Shown: in pieces, positions 8,063 to 16,618 of the stretch
Layout of the letters: each line of letters opens with the position of its first letter
Position numbering within the stretch: position 1 is the stretch's first letter
NCBI RefSeq assembly: GCF_002799245.1
Contig: NZ_NEQV01000001.1
Location: forward strand, 248,001-312,000
DNA: 64,000 nt
DNA from: Stenotrophomonas maltophilia
GTDB lineage: Bacteria; Pseudomonadota; Gammaproteobacteria; Xanthomonadales; Xanthomonadaceae
Direction of reading: 5' to 3'
The notes under the pieces: model-generated
Database searches by the model: none
What the model was told of the DNA's origin: nothing
The model's input: the letters and a program-made list of their open reading frames with translations, nothing else
Program-made: the position numbers and the translations under genes

Positions 8063-9727
8063 TCATGCCAGGCCGGGTGGATCGAGCTCTTCGCCGTCGA
8101 ATACCCGGTTGCGGCCGGCGCGCTTGGCCACGTACATGGCATGGTCGGCCCGGCGCAGCAGCGCAGCGAGATCGTCCTCGCCCGGCCGCCACTGTGCCAG
8201 GCCGATGCTGGCGGTGACCTCCAGGCCGGGCACCTGCAGCGCCCGGACCGCCCCGGTGATCTGCTGGCGCAGGCGATCCAGGCGCGCCGACGCCGCCTCG
8301 CGCGGCATGCCCGGCATCAGCAGCAGGAACTCTTCGCCGCCCATCCGCACCACCTGGTCCTGGCTGCGGACTGCGGCACGCAACGCACGCGCCACTGCCA
8401 CCAGCACCTGGTCACCCACGGCGTGGCCATGGCGGTCGTTGATGTCCTTGAACAGGTCGATGTCCAGGAAACCAATCACCAGCGGGCCGCGCTCGCGGTC
8501 GACCCGTTCCAGGTGACGGGCCAGCTGCTGCAGGCCGGCACGGCGGTTGGGCAGGCCGGTCAGGCCATCGGTCTCGGCCAGCTGGCGCAGTTCATCGCGC
8601 TGCTGGCGCAGGCGTCCCAGCCGCTGGTTCAGCGCGTAGGCTGCCATCATCAGCAGCCAGGTCACCGCCAGCTGCAAGGCCTCCACGCGGTATTCCAGCA
8701 ACCACGCAGCGCGGCAGGCGTCGGCCAGGATCAATACCAGCATCGGCGCCAGCGCGGCCAGCCCCGCCTGCGCCCAGCGGTCACCGCGCAGCCGTGCCCA
8801 CACCCCGACCATCAGCGACAGGCCACAGCCCAGCAGGTAGGACACCTGCAGGCCCTGCGCCACCCAGGCCAGGCTGTCCCATGGCAGCCAGGGCACCAGT
8901 GCGGCCAGCGCCAGCAATCCCCACAGCGCCAGCAGCTGGAACGGACGCGAACGCGGCAACAGGCGGTCGCCGCCATTCAGGCGCCACAGTGCCGGCAGCA
9001 CCAATGCCTGGGTCGCCGCGGTCAACGCCAGCAGCCACCAGGCACCACGCTCGCCTACCGGCAGCCAGGGTTCCGGATAGCCGCTGAGGCCACCGAGGAT
9101 GGCCTGCCACAGCACCAGCACGGTGGCACCGGCGATGTAGACCAGGAAACTGCGGTCGCGGGTGGTGAGGAAGGCCATCAGGGCCGACAACGCCAGTGCG
9201 ATCGCCACGGCGATGCAGGCCGCGCGCACCAGCAGCCGGGCGGTATCGTTCTGCTGTACCGGGCTGGGCGCCCCCAGCCGCAGGGTCGGCACCCAGCGCG
9301 CCTTCAGCGGCGTCTGCCACGACACCAGGAACGGCTGGTGGCTGCCTGCGGGCGGCACCGCCACCAGGCCGATGCCTGCGCGGAACCGTGAATCACGGGT
9401 ACGCGCATCATGCATGTTGCCGCAGATTTCGCGATCGCCATGCTGTACGCGGACTTCGCCGGCAAACACATTGAACACGTCCAGCGCCTGCGGTTGCCCC
9501 GACCAGCCGCCCGGCGGCGCAGGCACCAGCACCTGCTGCCGTGGACCGGCCAGCATGCCCGGCGTGCATGCGCGATGCGGAGTGGGTTCATCGGTGGCTG
9601 CACCGACCAGCAGGTAATCGCGCCCGGCTTCGGCCGCAGCGGCCCACAGTGGCCACGGCGTTGCCAACCACACCAGCAGCACGACCAGCACCGCTCCTGT
9701 TCCGTACTGCCACTGCCTGCCGCCCAC
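8063..9727 (-). CDS. Membrane diguanylate cyclase with periplasmic N-terminal domain and seven-helix-type membrane region
   Basis: 554 residues. A signal-like hydrophobic segment (about 12-30) is followed by a periplasmic part (about 30-170), a block of roughly seven transmembrane helices (about 170-380) and a cytoplasmic GGDEF domain (about 395-545). The layout resembles 7TMR-DISM-type sensors, though the extracytoplasmic domain is not clearly assignable. DGLTGLPNRRAG, DIDLFKDIND and the active-site motif GGEEF are intact. RSQD lies exactly five residues before GGEEF, so the inhibitory I-site is present. It is probably an active, feedback-controlled c-di-GMP synthase. It is followed downstream by rluF on the same strand. 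Confidence 0.9.
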   Translation of the reverse strand: MGGRQWQYGTGAVLVVLLVWLATPWPLWAAAAEAGRDYLLVGAATDEPTPHRACTPGMLAGPRQQVLVPAPPGGWSGQPQALDVFNVFAGEVRVQHGDREICGNMHDARTRDSRFRAGIGLVAVPPAGSHQPFLVSWQTPLKARWVPTLRLGAPSPVQQNDTARLLVRAACIAVAIALALSALMAFLTTRDRSFLVYIAGATVLVLWQAILGGLSGYPEPWLPVGERGAWWLLALTAATQALVLPALWRLNGGDRLLPRSRPFQLLALWGLLALAALVPWLPWDSLAWVAQGLQVSYLLGCGLSLMVGVWARLRGDRWAQAGLAALAPMLVLILADACRAAWLLEYRVEALQLAVTWLLMMAAYALNQRLGRLRQQRDELRQLAETDGLTGLPNRRAGLQQLARHLERVDRERGPLVIGFLDIDLFKDINDRHGHAVGDQVLVAVARALRAAVRSQDQVVRMGGEEFLLLMPGMPREAASARLDRLRQQITGAVRALQVPGLEVTASIGLAQWRPGEDDLAALLRRADHAMYVAKRAGRNRVFDGEELDPPGLA

Positions 9728-9836
9728 GCCACGTCCTGTTCCTGCTTACGCCCGCGCCCACTGCGCGTCGCCCCTTGCGGGCATTATCGCAGCCGCGGCT
9801 GCAGCGCACGTGTAGACCAAAGTCGCCGGCGGGCGT

Positions 9837-12260
9837 TCAGCCTGCGGCGGGCGGACCTTTCACCGCCACCAGGCGCACCGGTCGCAGGTCAGCCAGGGTC
9901 ATCCGCTCCAGCGGCTGCGGCCGCTCGACCGCATAGCCCTGCAGGCCCTGCACCCCGAGCCGGGTCAGCGCGGCGGCGACTTCAGCGGTCTCCACCCATT
10001 CGGCCACCACCTCCATCTGCAGCTCACGCCCCAGCTCACTGATCGCGCGCACGGTGGCGTGGCTGACCGGATCGGTATCCATGTCGCGCACGAAGGCACC
10101 GTCGATCTTCAGGATGTCGGCCGGCAGCTGGCGCAGGTAGCCGAACGAGGACAGGCCGGAGCCGAAATCGTCCAACGCCATCCGGCAACCACGCGCCTTC
10201 ACCGCATCGATGAAGGCACGTGCCTGGCTGAGGTTGCTGATCGCAGCGGTCTCGGTGATCTCGAAGCACAGCTTGGAGGCCAGTGCGCGGTTGCGCTCCA
10301 GCAGGTCGCAGACGAAGGCGAGGAAGCCAGGCTCGGCGATCGACTGCGCCGAGACGTTGACGTTGCACAGGCCCAGCTGCCGGACGTGTGCCGGGCACAC
10401 CTGCAGATGCCGGAACAGCAGGCCGAGCACGTGCCGATCCAGCGCCACGGCCATGCCATAGCGCTCCACCGCCGGCATGAACTGGCCCGGCAGGTGCAGG
10501 CTGCCGTCGCTGCCGCGCATGCGCACCAGTACCTCATAGTGCAGGTAGGTGGGATCGCCGACGCGGGCAATGCGCTGCGCATACAGCACCATGCGGTTCT
10601 CGGCCATGGCCAGGCTGACACCCTGCAGCCGTTCGGCTTCCTGGCGCCGTTCCTCCAGCGCCATGCGGTTCTCGTTGAAGCAGTGCACGCGGTTGCGGCC
10701 GGCCTGCTTGGCCGCATAGCAGGCACTGTCGGCAGCGCTCATCAGCCAGTTCACATCCGGTGCCTCGGCGCTGACCTCGACCACACCGATGCTGCAGCTC
10801 AACTGCGGGCTGCCCTCGCTGACCGGGAATGTCGCCTGCCCCAGATTGCGGATCACCCGCTGCAGCACGCGCTTGGCCTCATCCTGCCCGGCATGGGCGA
10901 GGAACACGGCGAACTCGTCCGCACCCAGCCGGCCCACCCAGTCGCCATCGCGTACCGCCGCCACCAGGTAGTCGGCGAAGCTGCGCAGCATCTGGTCGCC
11001 GGCGGCGTGGCCGAAGCTGTCGTTGACCAGCTTGAAATGGTCCAGGTTGATATAGCACAGCGCGTGCGTGCCGCCTTCGCTGCGCACCTGCAACAGCGCG
11101 CGTTCCAGCAGCCGTTCGATCTCTCGGCGATTGATCAGGCCGGTCAGCGGGTCATGGCTGGCGTGGTGCTCGATCTCGCGCGCCAATGCATGGTTCTGGC
11201 TGACGTCTTCGATGATCGCGAACACCGACAGGCCACCGTCGGCGCTGCGCACACCGGTGCCACTCCAGCGGCCCCAGACGAGGCTGCCATCGCGGCGGCG
11301 GAAGCGCAGTTCGCTCGGGCGCAGCTGGCGATCCCAATCGATGCGCCCCACCCCATCGATGACCAGCTCGCCGTCCATCAGCAGGTCGCCCAACGACAGC
11401 TGCAGCAACATGTCACGACGATGGTCGAGGATATCGGCCATCGCCTGGTTGGCCTCGATCACCTTGCCTTCGGTATCGAGCTTGAGCATGCCGACGTTGG
11501 CCTGGTAGAACGCGGCGCGGAAACGGCTCTCGTGTTCGGTCAGGTCCTTGCCGACGCGGCGCGCCAGCGCGACCGCCATCAGGCTGATCGCCAGCACCGA
11601 CAGGCCCGCGACCATCAACGTGGCCAGCCTCACCAGCGTCGCCATCCGCAGCAGCGCCTGCGAGAACGCCTGGCTCTGCACCTGCATCCGGCGGTCGAGG
11701 TCACGCAGCTGCTGCAGGTAGTGGTCACGTGTGGCTGCCGGCACCGGGCCATCATCGTGCCGCAGCTGCAACTCATCGATCAGGCGCTGCACCGCCATCA
11801 GGTCGCCGTCGGTCTGCCGCCACAACGCGGTCGCTTCGCGGAAGGCACCGATATCGCGTGCATAGCGGAACGAAAACACCAGGCGCGGAATGTCGGCGCG
11901 CGCGTTGCCGCCCTGCAGGAAGCCCTGCCTGGCCTTGTCTTCGTCCGGCTCTGCCTGTTCCAGCGCCAACCGCGCCTGCAGATCGCCCAACGGCACCTGC
12001 AGGGCCTGGCGTGCGTCGTCCAGGTCCTGGGCATCACCGCGCGCCAGATAGCGGCTGAGTGCGGCGGTCGCATCCTGCTGACCACGCGACCAGTAACCCT
12101 GGCCGGCGATCCAGGCGGTGGAGGCCGCCTGCAGTTCCTGGATCAAGGCGGACAGTGCGACCAGTCCGATCGCCATACCCGTCAACAACGCAAATCGCAG
12201 TCCCAGGCCGCGGGTCATCGGCACCCGCCGGCTCTGTTGGTCCGTGCCACTCCTACCCAT
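9837..12260 (-). CDS. Membrane PAS-GGDEF-EAL protein with degenerate motifs
   Basis: About 807 residues. Two transmembrane helices (one near the N terminus, one after about 210 residues) flank a periplasmic helical sensor region. A PAS domain, a GGDEF domain and an EAL domain follow. The cyclase signature is GADEF rather than GGDEF, and the EAL signature is EVLVR rather than EALLR. The metal-site motifs TETAA, DDFGSG and KIDGAFV are retained. It may therefore act as a phosphodiesterase, or as a non-catalytic receptor; the cyclase half is doubtful. The start is uncertain: 12260 has a GGGGGGA ribosome-binding-like stretch, and 12218 or 12299 are alternatives. Confidence 0.87.
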   Translation of the reverse strand: MGRSGTDQQSRRVPMTRGLGLRFALLTGMAIGLVALSALIQELQAASTAWIAGQGYWSRGQQDATAALSRYLARGDAQDLDDARQALQVPLGDLQARLALEQAEPDEDKARQGFLQGGNARADIPRLVFSFRYARDIGAFREATALWRQTDGDLMAVQRLIDELQLRHDDGPVPAATRDHYLQQLRDLDRRMQVQSQAFSQALLRMATLVRLATLMVAGLSVLAISLMAVALARRVGKDLTEHESRFRAAFYQANVGMLKLDTEGKVIEANQAMADILDHRRDMLLQLSLGDLLMDGELVIDGVGRIDWDRQLRPSELRFRRRDGSLVWGRWSGTGVRSADGGLSVFAIIEDVSQNHALAREIEHHASHDPLTGLINRREIERLLERALLQVRSEGGTHALCYINLDHFKLVNDSFGHAAGDQMLRSFADYLVAAVRDGDWVGRLGADEFAVFLAHAGQDEAKRVLQRVIRNLGQATFPVSEGSPQLSCSIGVVEVSAEAPDVNWLMSAADSACYAAKQAGRNRVHCFNENRMALEERRQEAERLQGVSLAMAENRMVLYAQRIARVGDPTYLHYEVLVRMRGSDGSLHLPGQFMPAVERYGMAVALDRHVLGLLFRHLQVCPAHVRQLGLCNVNVSAQSIAEPGFLAFVCDLLERNRALASKLCFEITETAAISNLSQARAFIDAVKARGCRMALDDFGSGLSSFGYLRQLPADILKIDGAFVRDMDTDPVSHATVRAISELGRELQMEVVAEWVETAEVAAALTRLGVQGLQGYAVERPQPLERMTLADLRPVRLVAVKGPPAAG

Positions 12261-12342
12261 CCCGGATCCCCCCGAATGTGCTGCGGTGACAACCTCCATT
12301 GGAACCGGCCCAGCCTAGGACCGGCTATGTGTTGACCGCGCG

Positions 12343-12427
12343 AAAAAGGGGACGGAGGGGATTAAGTCGTTTTCGGCATGAGCGCATGGCCTGCCATATA
12401 CGACTTAATCCCCTCCGTCCCCTTTTT
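12343..12427. repeat. Perfect 28-bp inverted repeat (palindromic intergenic element, copy 1)
   Basis: Arms 12343-12370 and 12400-12427 are perfect reverse complements; each contains GGGGACGGAGGGGATTAAG or its complement. The loop is 29 bases. A second copy of the same arms with a different loop lies at 31503-31600. The arms end in A5/T5, so the transcript could also act as an intrinsic terminator. Its position between the end of the DEAD-box gene and the start of the GGDEF-EAL gene allows that. Confidence 0.9.
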
Positions 12428-12477
12428 CTGTACGCCAGCCCGGGGCTGGCGTTGTTCTGGACGGCTGCGGGCGCGGC

Positions 12478-14460
12478 TTAGTAGCTGCGCGGGCCGCGCG
12501 GCTTGAAGCCGTCACGACGCGGCGGGCGGCTGTCGCGGTCACCGCCACGGTCGCCACCCGGACCACCCGGGCCGCTACGACGCGGACCACCCGGGCCTCG
12601 CTTGTCGAAGCGCGGCTTGAACGGACGCGGGGCCGGGTTGGTGTCTTCACCCGGAGCCAGCGCACGCATCTGCAGCTGCTGGCCGGACACCCAGACCTTC
12701 TGCAGGTGCGACAGCACGTCCGACGGCATCTGCGCCGGCAGGTCCAGCAGCGAGAAGTCGTCGTGGATGTCGATGCGGCCGATGAAGCGGCTTTCCAGGC
12801 CGGCTTCGTTGGCAATGGCGCCAACGATGTTGGCCGGCTTCACGCCATGCTGGTGACCGACCGAAATACGGTAGGTCTCCATGCCCTGCTCCGGCGCACC
12901 GCGCGGCGGAACCTCACGGCGCGGACGCTGCTCGAATCCACCTTCGGCGTCGTCGCGGCGCGGGCCACGCTCGAAGCGCGGACCACGCTCGTTGCGGTCG
13001 AAACGATCGCCGCGCTCCGGGCGGTCGAAACGATCGCCGCGCTCCGGGCGGTCGAAACGATCGCCGCGCTCCGGGCGGTCGCCACGCTCGAAACGCTCGC
13101 GCGGCGCACGCTCTTCACGCGGGGCACGCACCGGCGGCTGCAGCAGGAACGGGGTATCGCCCTGCAGCATCTTCGCCAGCGCGGCAGCGACTTCGATCGC
13201 CGGCACGTTCTGCTCGCTCTCGAAACGCTCCAGCAGCTGGCGATAGAAGTCCAGGCCACCGGCGCCGAGAGTCTCGGTGATGCGCGAGGTGAACTTGTTG
13301 ATGCGCGTGTCGTTGACCGCTTCCACGCTCGGCAGCTGCATTTCTTCGATCGGCTGGCGGGTGGCGCGCTCGATCTGGCGCAGCATGCCCTTCTCGCGCG
13401 GGGTTGCGAACAGGATCGCCTCACCGCTGCGGCCGGCACGGCCGGTACGGCCGATGCGGTGCACATAGCTTTCGGTGTCGTACGGGATGTCGTAGTTCAG
13501 CACGTGGCTGATGCGCTCCACGTCCAGGCCACGGGCGGCCACGTCGGTGGCGACCAGGATGTCCAGCTTGCCTTCCTTCAGCATGGCGATGGTGCGCTCA
13601 CGCTGGGCCTGCTGCATGTCACCGTTGATGGCAGCAGCGGCCAGGCCACGGGCCTGCAGCTTGCTGGCCAGCTCTTCGGTGCCGGCCTTGGTCCGCGCGA
13701 AGATGATCATCGCGTCGAACGGCTCGACTTCCAGGATGCGGGTCAGCGCGTCCAGCTTGTGCATGCCGCTCACCCACCAGTAACGCTGGCGGATGTTGGC
13801 CGAGGTGGTGGTCTTGGCCTGGATGGTGACTTCCACCGGGTCCTGCAGGTAGGTCTGCGCGATGCGGCGGATCTGCGGCGGCATGGTGGCCGAGAACAGG
13901 GCAACCTGGCGCTGCTCCGGCAGCTTCTTCAGCACGGCTTCGACGTCGTCGATGAAGCCCATGCGCAGCATTTCATCCGCTTCGTCCAGCACCAGGGTCT
14001 TCAGCTCGGACAGGTCCAGGGTGCTGCGGTCCAGGTGGTCGATCACGCGGCCGGGGGTACCGACCACGATGTGCACGCCACGGCGCAGGGCCGACAGCTG
14101 CTGGCCGTAGGGCTGGCCGCCGTACACCGGCAGCACGCGGAAACCGGGGATCTTCGACGAATAGGACTGGAACGCCTCGGCAACCTGGATGGCCAGCTCG
14201 CGGGTCGGCGCCAGGATCAGGGCCTGGGGCTTGATCTGCTGCAGGTCGATGTTGGACAGTACCGGCAGTGCAAAGGCAGCGGTCTTGCCGGTACCGGTCT
14301 GGGCCTGGCCCAGCACGTCGCGGCCTTCCAGCATCGCCGGGATGGTGGCGGCCTGGATCGGCGACGGGGTTTCGTAGCCGATGGCGGTGACCGCCTGCAT
14401 CACGGGCTCGGACAGGCCGAGCTGCGCAAACTGCAGCGGCGCTTGGGAATCTTGGGACAT
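12478..14460 (-). CDS. deaD: DEAD-box ATP-dependent RNA helicase, DeaD/CsdA type
   Basis: 660 residues. The helicase core (about 10-370) shows the Q motif, AQTGTGKT, PTRELA, GTPGR, DEAD, SAT and HRIGRTGRAG in order. The DbpA/CsdA-type RNA-binding domain follows at about 490-570 (TYRISVGHQHGVKPANIVGAIANE), and the C-terminal tail is rich in Arg and Gly. Between core and RNA-binding domain lies a charged linker with three RGDRFDRPE repeats. DeaD helps ribosome assembly and mRNA unwinding, especially in the cold. The start at 14460 (MSQDSQAPLQF) follows CGGAG; an ATG six codons upstream is possible. A structured leader lies upstream. Confidence 0.93.
   Translation of the reverse strand: MSQDSQAPLQFAQLGLSEPVMQAVTAIGYETPSPIQAATIPAMLEGRDVLGQAQTGTGKTAAFALPVLSNIDLQQIKPQALILAPTRELAIQVAEAFQSYSSKIPGFRVLPVYGGQPYGQQLSALRRGVHIVVGTPGRVIDHLDRSTLDLSELKTLVLDEADEMLRMGFIDDVEAVLKKLPEQRQVALFSATMPPQIRRIAQTYLQDPVEVTIQAKTTTSANIRQRYWWVSGMHKLDALTRILEVEPFDAMIIFARTKAGTEELASKLQARGLAAAAINGDMQQAQRERTIAMLKEGKLDILVATDVAARGLDVERISHVLNYDIPYDTESYVHRIGRTGRAGRSGEAILFATPREKGMLRQIERATRQPIEEMQLPSVEAVNDTRINKFTSRITETLGAGGLDFYRQLLERFESEQNVPAIEVAAALAKMLQGDTPFLLQPPVRAPREERAPRERFERGDRPERGDRFDRPERGDRFDRPERGDRFDRNERGPRFERGPRRDDAEGGFEQRPRREVPPRGAPEQGMETYRISVGHQHGVKPANIVGAIANEAGLESRFIGRIDIHDDFSLLDLPAQMPSDVLSHLQKVWVSGQQLQMRALAPGEDTNPAPRPFKPRFDKRGPGGPRRSGPGGPGGDRGGDRDSRPPRRDGFKPRGPRSY
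12994..13074 (-). repeat. Three perfect 27-bp tandem repeats inside deaD
   Basis: Copies at 12994-13020, 13021-13047 and 13048-13074 are identical at base level and encode the nine-residue unit RGDRFDRPE in the disordered linker of the helicase. As the length is a multiple of three, copy-number change keeps the frame. A partly degenerate fourth unit follows on each side. Confidence 0.95.
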
Positions 14461-14474
14461 GGGGAACTCCGAAG

Positions 14475-14498
14475 GCACTGCCGTCTTCCTGGCAGTGC
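14475..14498 (-). promoter_or_regulatory. Hairpin in the deaD leader
   Basis: GCACTGCC (14475-14482) and GGCAGTGC (14491-14498) form a perfect 8-bp stem with an 8-base loop that reads AGGAAGAC on the minus strand. It ends 14 bases upstream of the chosen deaD ATG. A second GC-rich fold (GGGCGCCC) lies further upstream. Long structured leaders are common in cold-induced helicase genes; regulation here is inference. Confidence 0.55.
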
Positions 14499-14726
14499 GA
14501 TAAAAAAGGGATGGTCCGCGCTTTGGGCGCCCTTCTTATCGCGTGCCCTGGCGCTGCTCGGTCGGAGGAGATTTCACTCGCTCAGAGCGGAATGATACCG
14601 CATTGATCCTGAACGAGGCATACAGCTTTCCGTGCGCGTGCCGTCATGCCCCGTGCTGGCGCACAATACGCGCCCTCTTTCCGGCCCGGCCGCTGGCCCG
14701 CGCCCTCTTCCCAGGAACCCCGCCCC

Positions 14727-14948
14727 ATGCAGATTCTCGAATTCGACCTCGACGGCGACTACGTCGAACTCAAGCAGCTGCTCAAGCTGGCCGACCTGGT
14801 CACCAGTGGCGGCGAGGCCAAGATGGTCATCAGCGACGGCCAGGTCCGGGTCGACGGCGAAGTCGAACTGCGCAAGGCCTGCAAGATCCGCGCAGGCCAG
14901 GTGGTCGAGTTCGCCGACAGCCAGATCCGGGTGCTGGCCGCCGGCTGA
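14727..14948 (+). CDS. Small S4-domain RNA-binding protein (YbcJ-like)
   Basis: 73 residues, nearly all one S4-like domain: KLADLVTSGGEAKMVISDGQ followed by VRVDGEVELRKACKIRAGQVV, which matches the YbcJ/COG2501 family. YbcJ-like proteins are thought to bind structured RNA; no enzyme activity is known. The ATG at 14727 was preferred over the open frame back to 14646 because the first beta strand (MQILEFDLDGDYV) begins there. It stands alone between divergent deaD and a convergent gene. Confidence 0.88.
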   Translation: MQILEFDLDGDYVELKQLLKLADLVTSGGEAKMVISDGQVRVDGEVELRKACKIRAGQVVEFADSQIRVLAAG

Positions 14949-14959
14949 TTTCAAGCTGT

Positions 14960-16138
14960 TCAGGCCACGCGCTGGGTCAGGTGCGCGGCAATCAGCTGCC
15001 TGAACGGTGCCACGCCCTGCGCCAGGCGCAGGCCAGCCGCCCGTAGCAGGCGCGCCGGACGGCGATCGTCGGTGTACAGGCTGGCGATCGCGTTGGTGGC
15101 CTCGTACAGCGGCCGCGACGCCAGCCGATGACCGCGCTGGTAGCCGGCCAGCATGCCGGCGGCGGCAATGTCGGCGCCGCGGCGCTGCTGCTCGACGATG
15201 CCCCGCGCCAGCCGCTGTGCGCTGGCCAGGCCCAGATTGAAGCCATGCGCGGTGACCGGGTGCATGCCCACCGCAGCATCGCCGATCAGCGCCGAACGCT
15301 CGCCGGCAAAGCGGTGCGCATACACGCCCACCAGCGGATACGCCTGCGGCGTGGCCACCGGCTGCATCCGCCCCAGACGATGTTCAAAACAGCTGCTGAT
15401 GGCCTCACCAAAGGCCACCTCGTCCATCGCCAGCAGCTCCTCGATCTGCCGCGGCGGCAACGTGATGACCGCCGATGCCTGGCCCTCGTTGAGCGGCAGC
15501 AGTGCCATCGTGCGCCCGTAGCCGAACCATTCCCAGGCGGTGTGGTGATGGTCGCGCTCGACCTGCATGCGGCACACCAGCATCGACTTGCCGAAGTCGC
15601 GCATCTGCGCACCGATGCCGAGCATGCGGCGGGTTGCGGAAAAGCGGCTGTCGGCGGCGACCAGCAGCCGCGCGTGCAGCGTGCTGCCGTCATCCAGCGT
15701 GACCACATGGCCCTGTGCGTCGGCCTGCACGCCCTGCACCTTGCGCCCATCGAACAGTTGCAGGCCGTCCTGGCCCTGCACGGCATCCCACGCAGCACGG
15801 CGGATCAGGTGATTGGGCACCAGCCAGCCCAGTGGCTGGCCATCGACCTGGCTGCTGGCGAAGGTCAACGCGAATGGCGAGCCACCGTTCATCACCCTGG
15901 CATCGCGCAGCTCGGCGACTTCGGCGTGCGGCAGCCGCTGCCACAGTCCCAGCTGCTCCATGCCCTGGCGCGAGGCATGGGTCAACGCGATCTCACGGCC
16001 ATCGAAGGCGGCCTCGGCCAGGGCCTGGCGCGGCTGCACTTCGACCAGGCCGACCTGCAGGCCGCTGCCGGCCAGTGCGCGCGCGAAACACAGACCCGCC
16101 GGTCCGGCGCCGACCACCACCACGTCCATCCTGCGCAT
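14960..16138 (-). CDS. FAD-dependent hydroxylase of the UbiH/UbiF/UbiM family
   Basis: 392 residues. The N-terminal dinucleotide-binding motif is VVVGAGPAGLCFARAL (residues 6-21). The second FAD motif is ALIGDAAVGMHPVTAHGFNLGL near residues 285-306, typical of UbiH/Coq6-type aromatic hydroxylases. The family adds hydroxyl groups to the ubiquinone ring using O2. Similarity to the UbiM-type subgroup is possible, but the ring position cannot be decided from the sequence alone. An FNR-like palindrome lies 60 bases upstream of the start codon. Confidence 0.85.
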   Translation of the reverse strand: MRRMDVVVVGAGPAGLCFARALAGSGLQVGLVEVQPRQALAEAAFDGREIALTHASRQGMEQLGLWQRLPHAEVAELRDARVMNGGSPFALTFASSQVDGQPLGWLVPNHLIRRAAWDAVQGQDGLQLFDGRKVQGVQADAQGHVVTLDDGSTLHARLLVAADSRFSATRRMLGIGAQMRDFGKSMLVCRMQVERDHHHTAWEWFGYGRTMALLPLNEGQASAVITLPPRQIEELLAMDEVAFGEAISSCFEHRLGRMQPVATPQAYPLVGVYAHRFAGERSALIGDAAVGMHPVTAHGFNLGLASAQRLARGIVEQQRRGADIAAAGMLAGYQRGHRLASRPLYEATNAIASLYTDDRRPARLLRAAGLRLAQGVAPFRQLIAAHLTQRVA

Positions 16139-16197
16139 GCGCGCCTCCTGCCGTTGATTCAGTCCGGGCCAGCATAGCGCCGCGCGCCTGACCGGCC

Positions 16198-16211
16198 TTG
16201 ATCTGGATCAG
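16198..16211 (-). promoter_or_regulatory. FNR/ANR-like palindrome upstream of the FAD hydroxylase gene
   Basis: On the minus strand it reads CTGATCCAGATCAA; the FNR consensus is TTGAT-N4-ATCAA, so nine of ten specified bases match. It lies 60 bases upstream of the hydroxylase ATG at 16138. An oxygen-dependent enzyme under an anaerobic regulator would make sense, but binding is not shown. Confidence 0.45.
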
Positions 16212-16217
16212 GCGGGC

Positions 16218-16607
16218 TCACAGAAGTGCGAACACCAGCGCCAGGATCGACAGCAGCGACACCGCCCACACCAGGCTGCGCACATAGGGCACACCTGCGG
16301 CATACAGCGGCAGGTAGGCCACGCGCGCCCAGAAGTAGGCCTGCGCAGCCAGCGCTGTGGTGTCGTTGCCGCGCCCGGCCAACACCACCGCGATCGCCGC
16401 CGCGGCGAAGAACGGGAAGGTTTCCAGGAAGTTGGCCTGGGCCCGCTGCAGGCGACCAGCCAGCGGGCTGACCGGCTTTGCGTCACCATCGCTTGCCGAC
16501 GCATTCCACTTCATCCCGCGCTCGCGGGTGACCACGGTGGAGGTGGCGAAGATGTAGACGAAGCCCAGCAGCACCGACCAGGCCAGCATCGTCAGTTCAG
16601 TTGCCAT
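16218..16607 (-). CDS. MAPEG family membrane protein
   Basis: 129 residues with four hydrophobic segments (about 5-25, 60-80, 88-105, 110-129). The stretch RAQANFLETFPFFAAAAIAV and the following ARVAYLPLYAAGVPYVRSL are the conserved RAxxNxxE-type and YxxLY-type motifs of the MAPEG fold (membrane-associated eicosanoid/glutathione enzymes). Bacterial members such as YecN/YiaH-like proteins have no settled function. Only 11 bases separate it from the DUF4019 gene upstream on the same strand, so they may be co-transcribed. Confidence 0.88.
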   Translation of the reverse strand: MATELTMLAWSVLLGFVYIFATSTVVTRERGMKWNASASDGDAKPVSPLAGRLQRAQANFLETFPFFAAAAIAVVLAGRGNDTTALAAQAYFWARVAYLPLYAAGVPYVRSLVWAVSLLSILALVFALL

Positions 16608-16618
16608 CGTTCATCTCC

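Noticed and set aside
12343-12427. Simple intrinsic terminator of deaD
   Set aside because: The perfect arms recur at 31503-31600 with a different loop, so a repeat family is the better description; termination may be a side effect.
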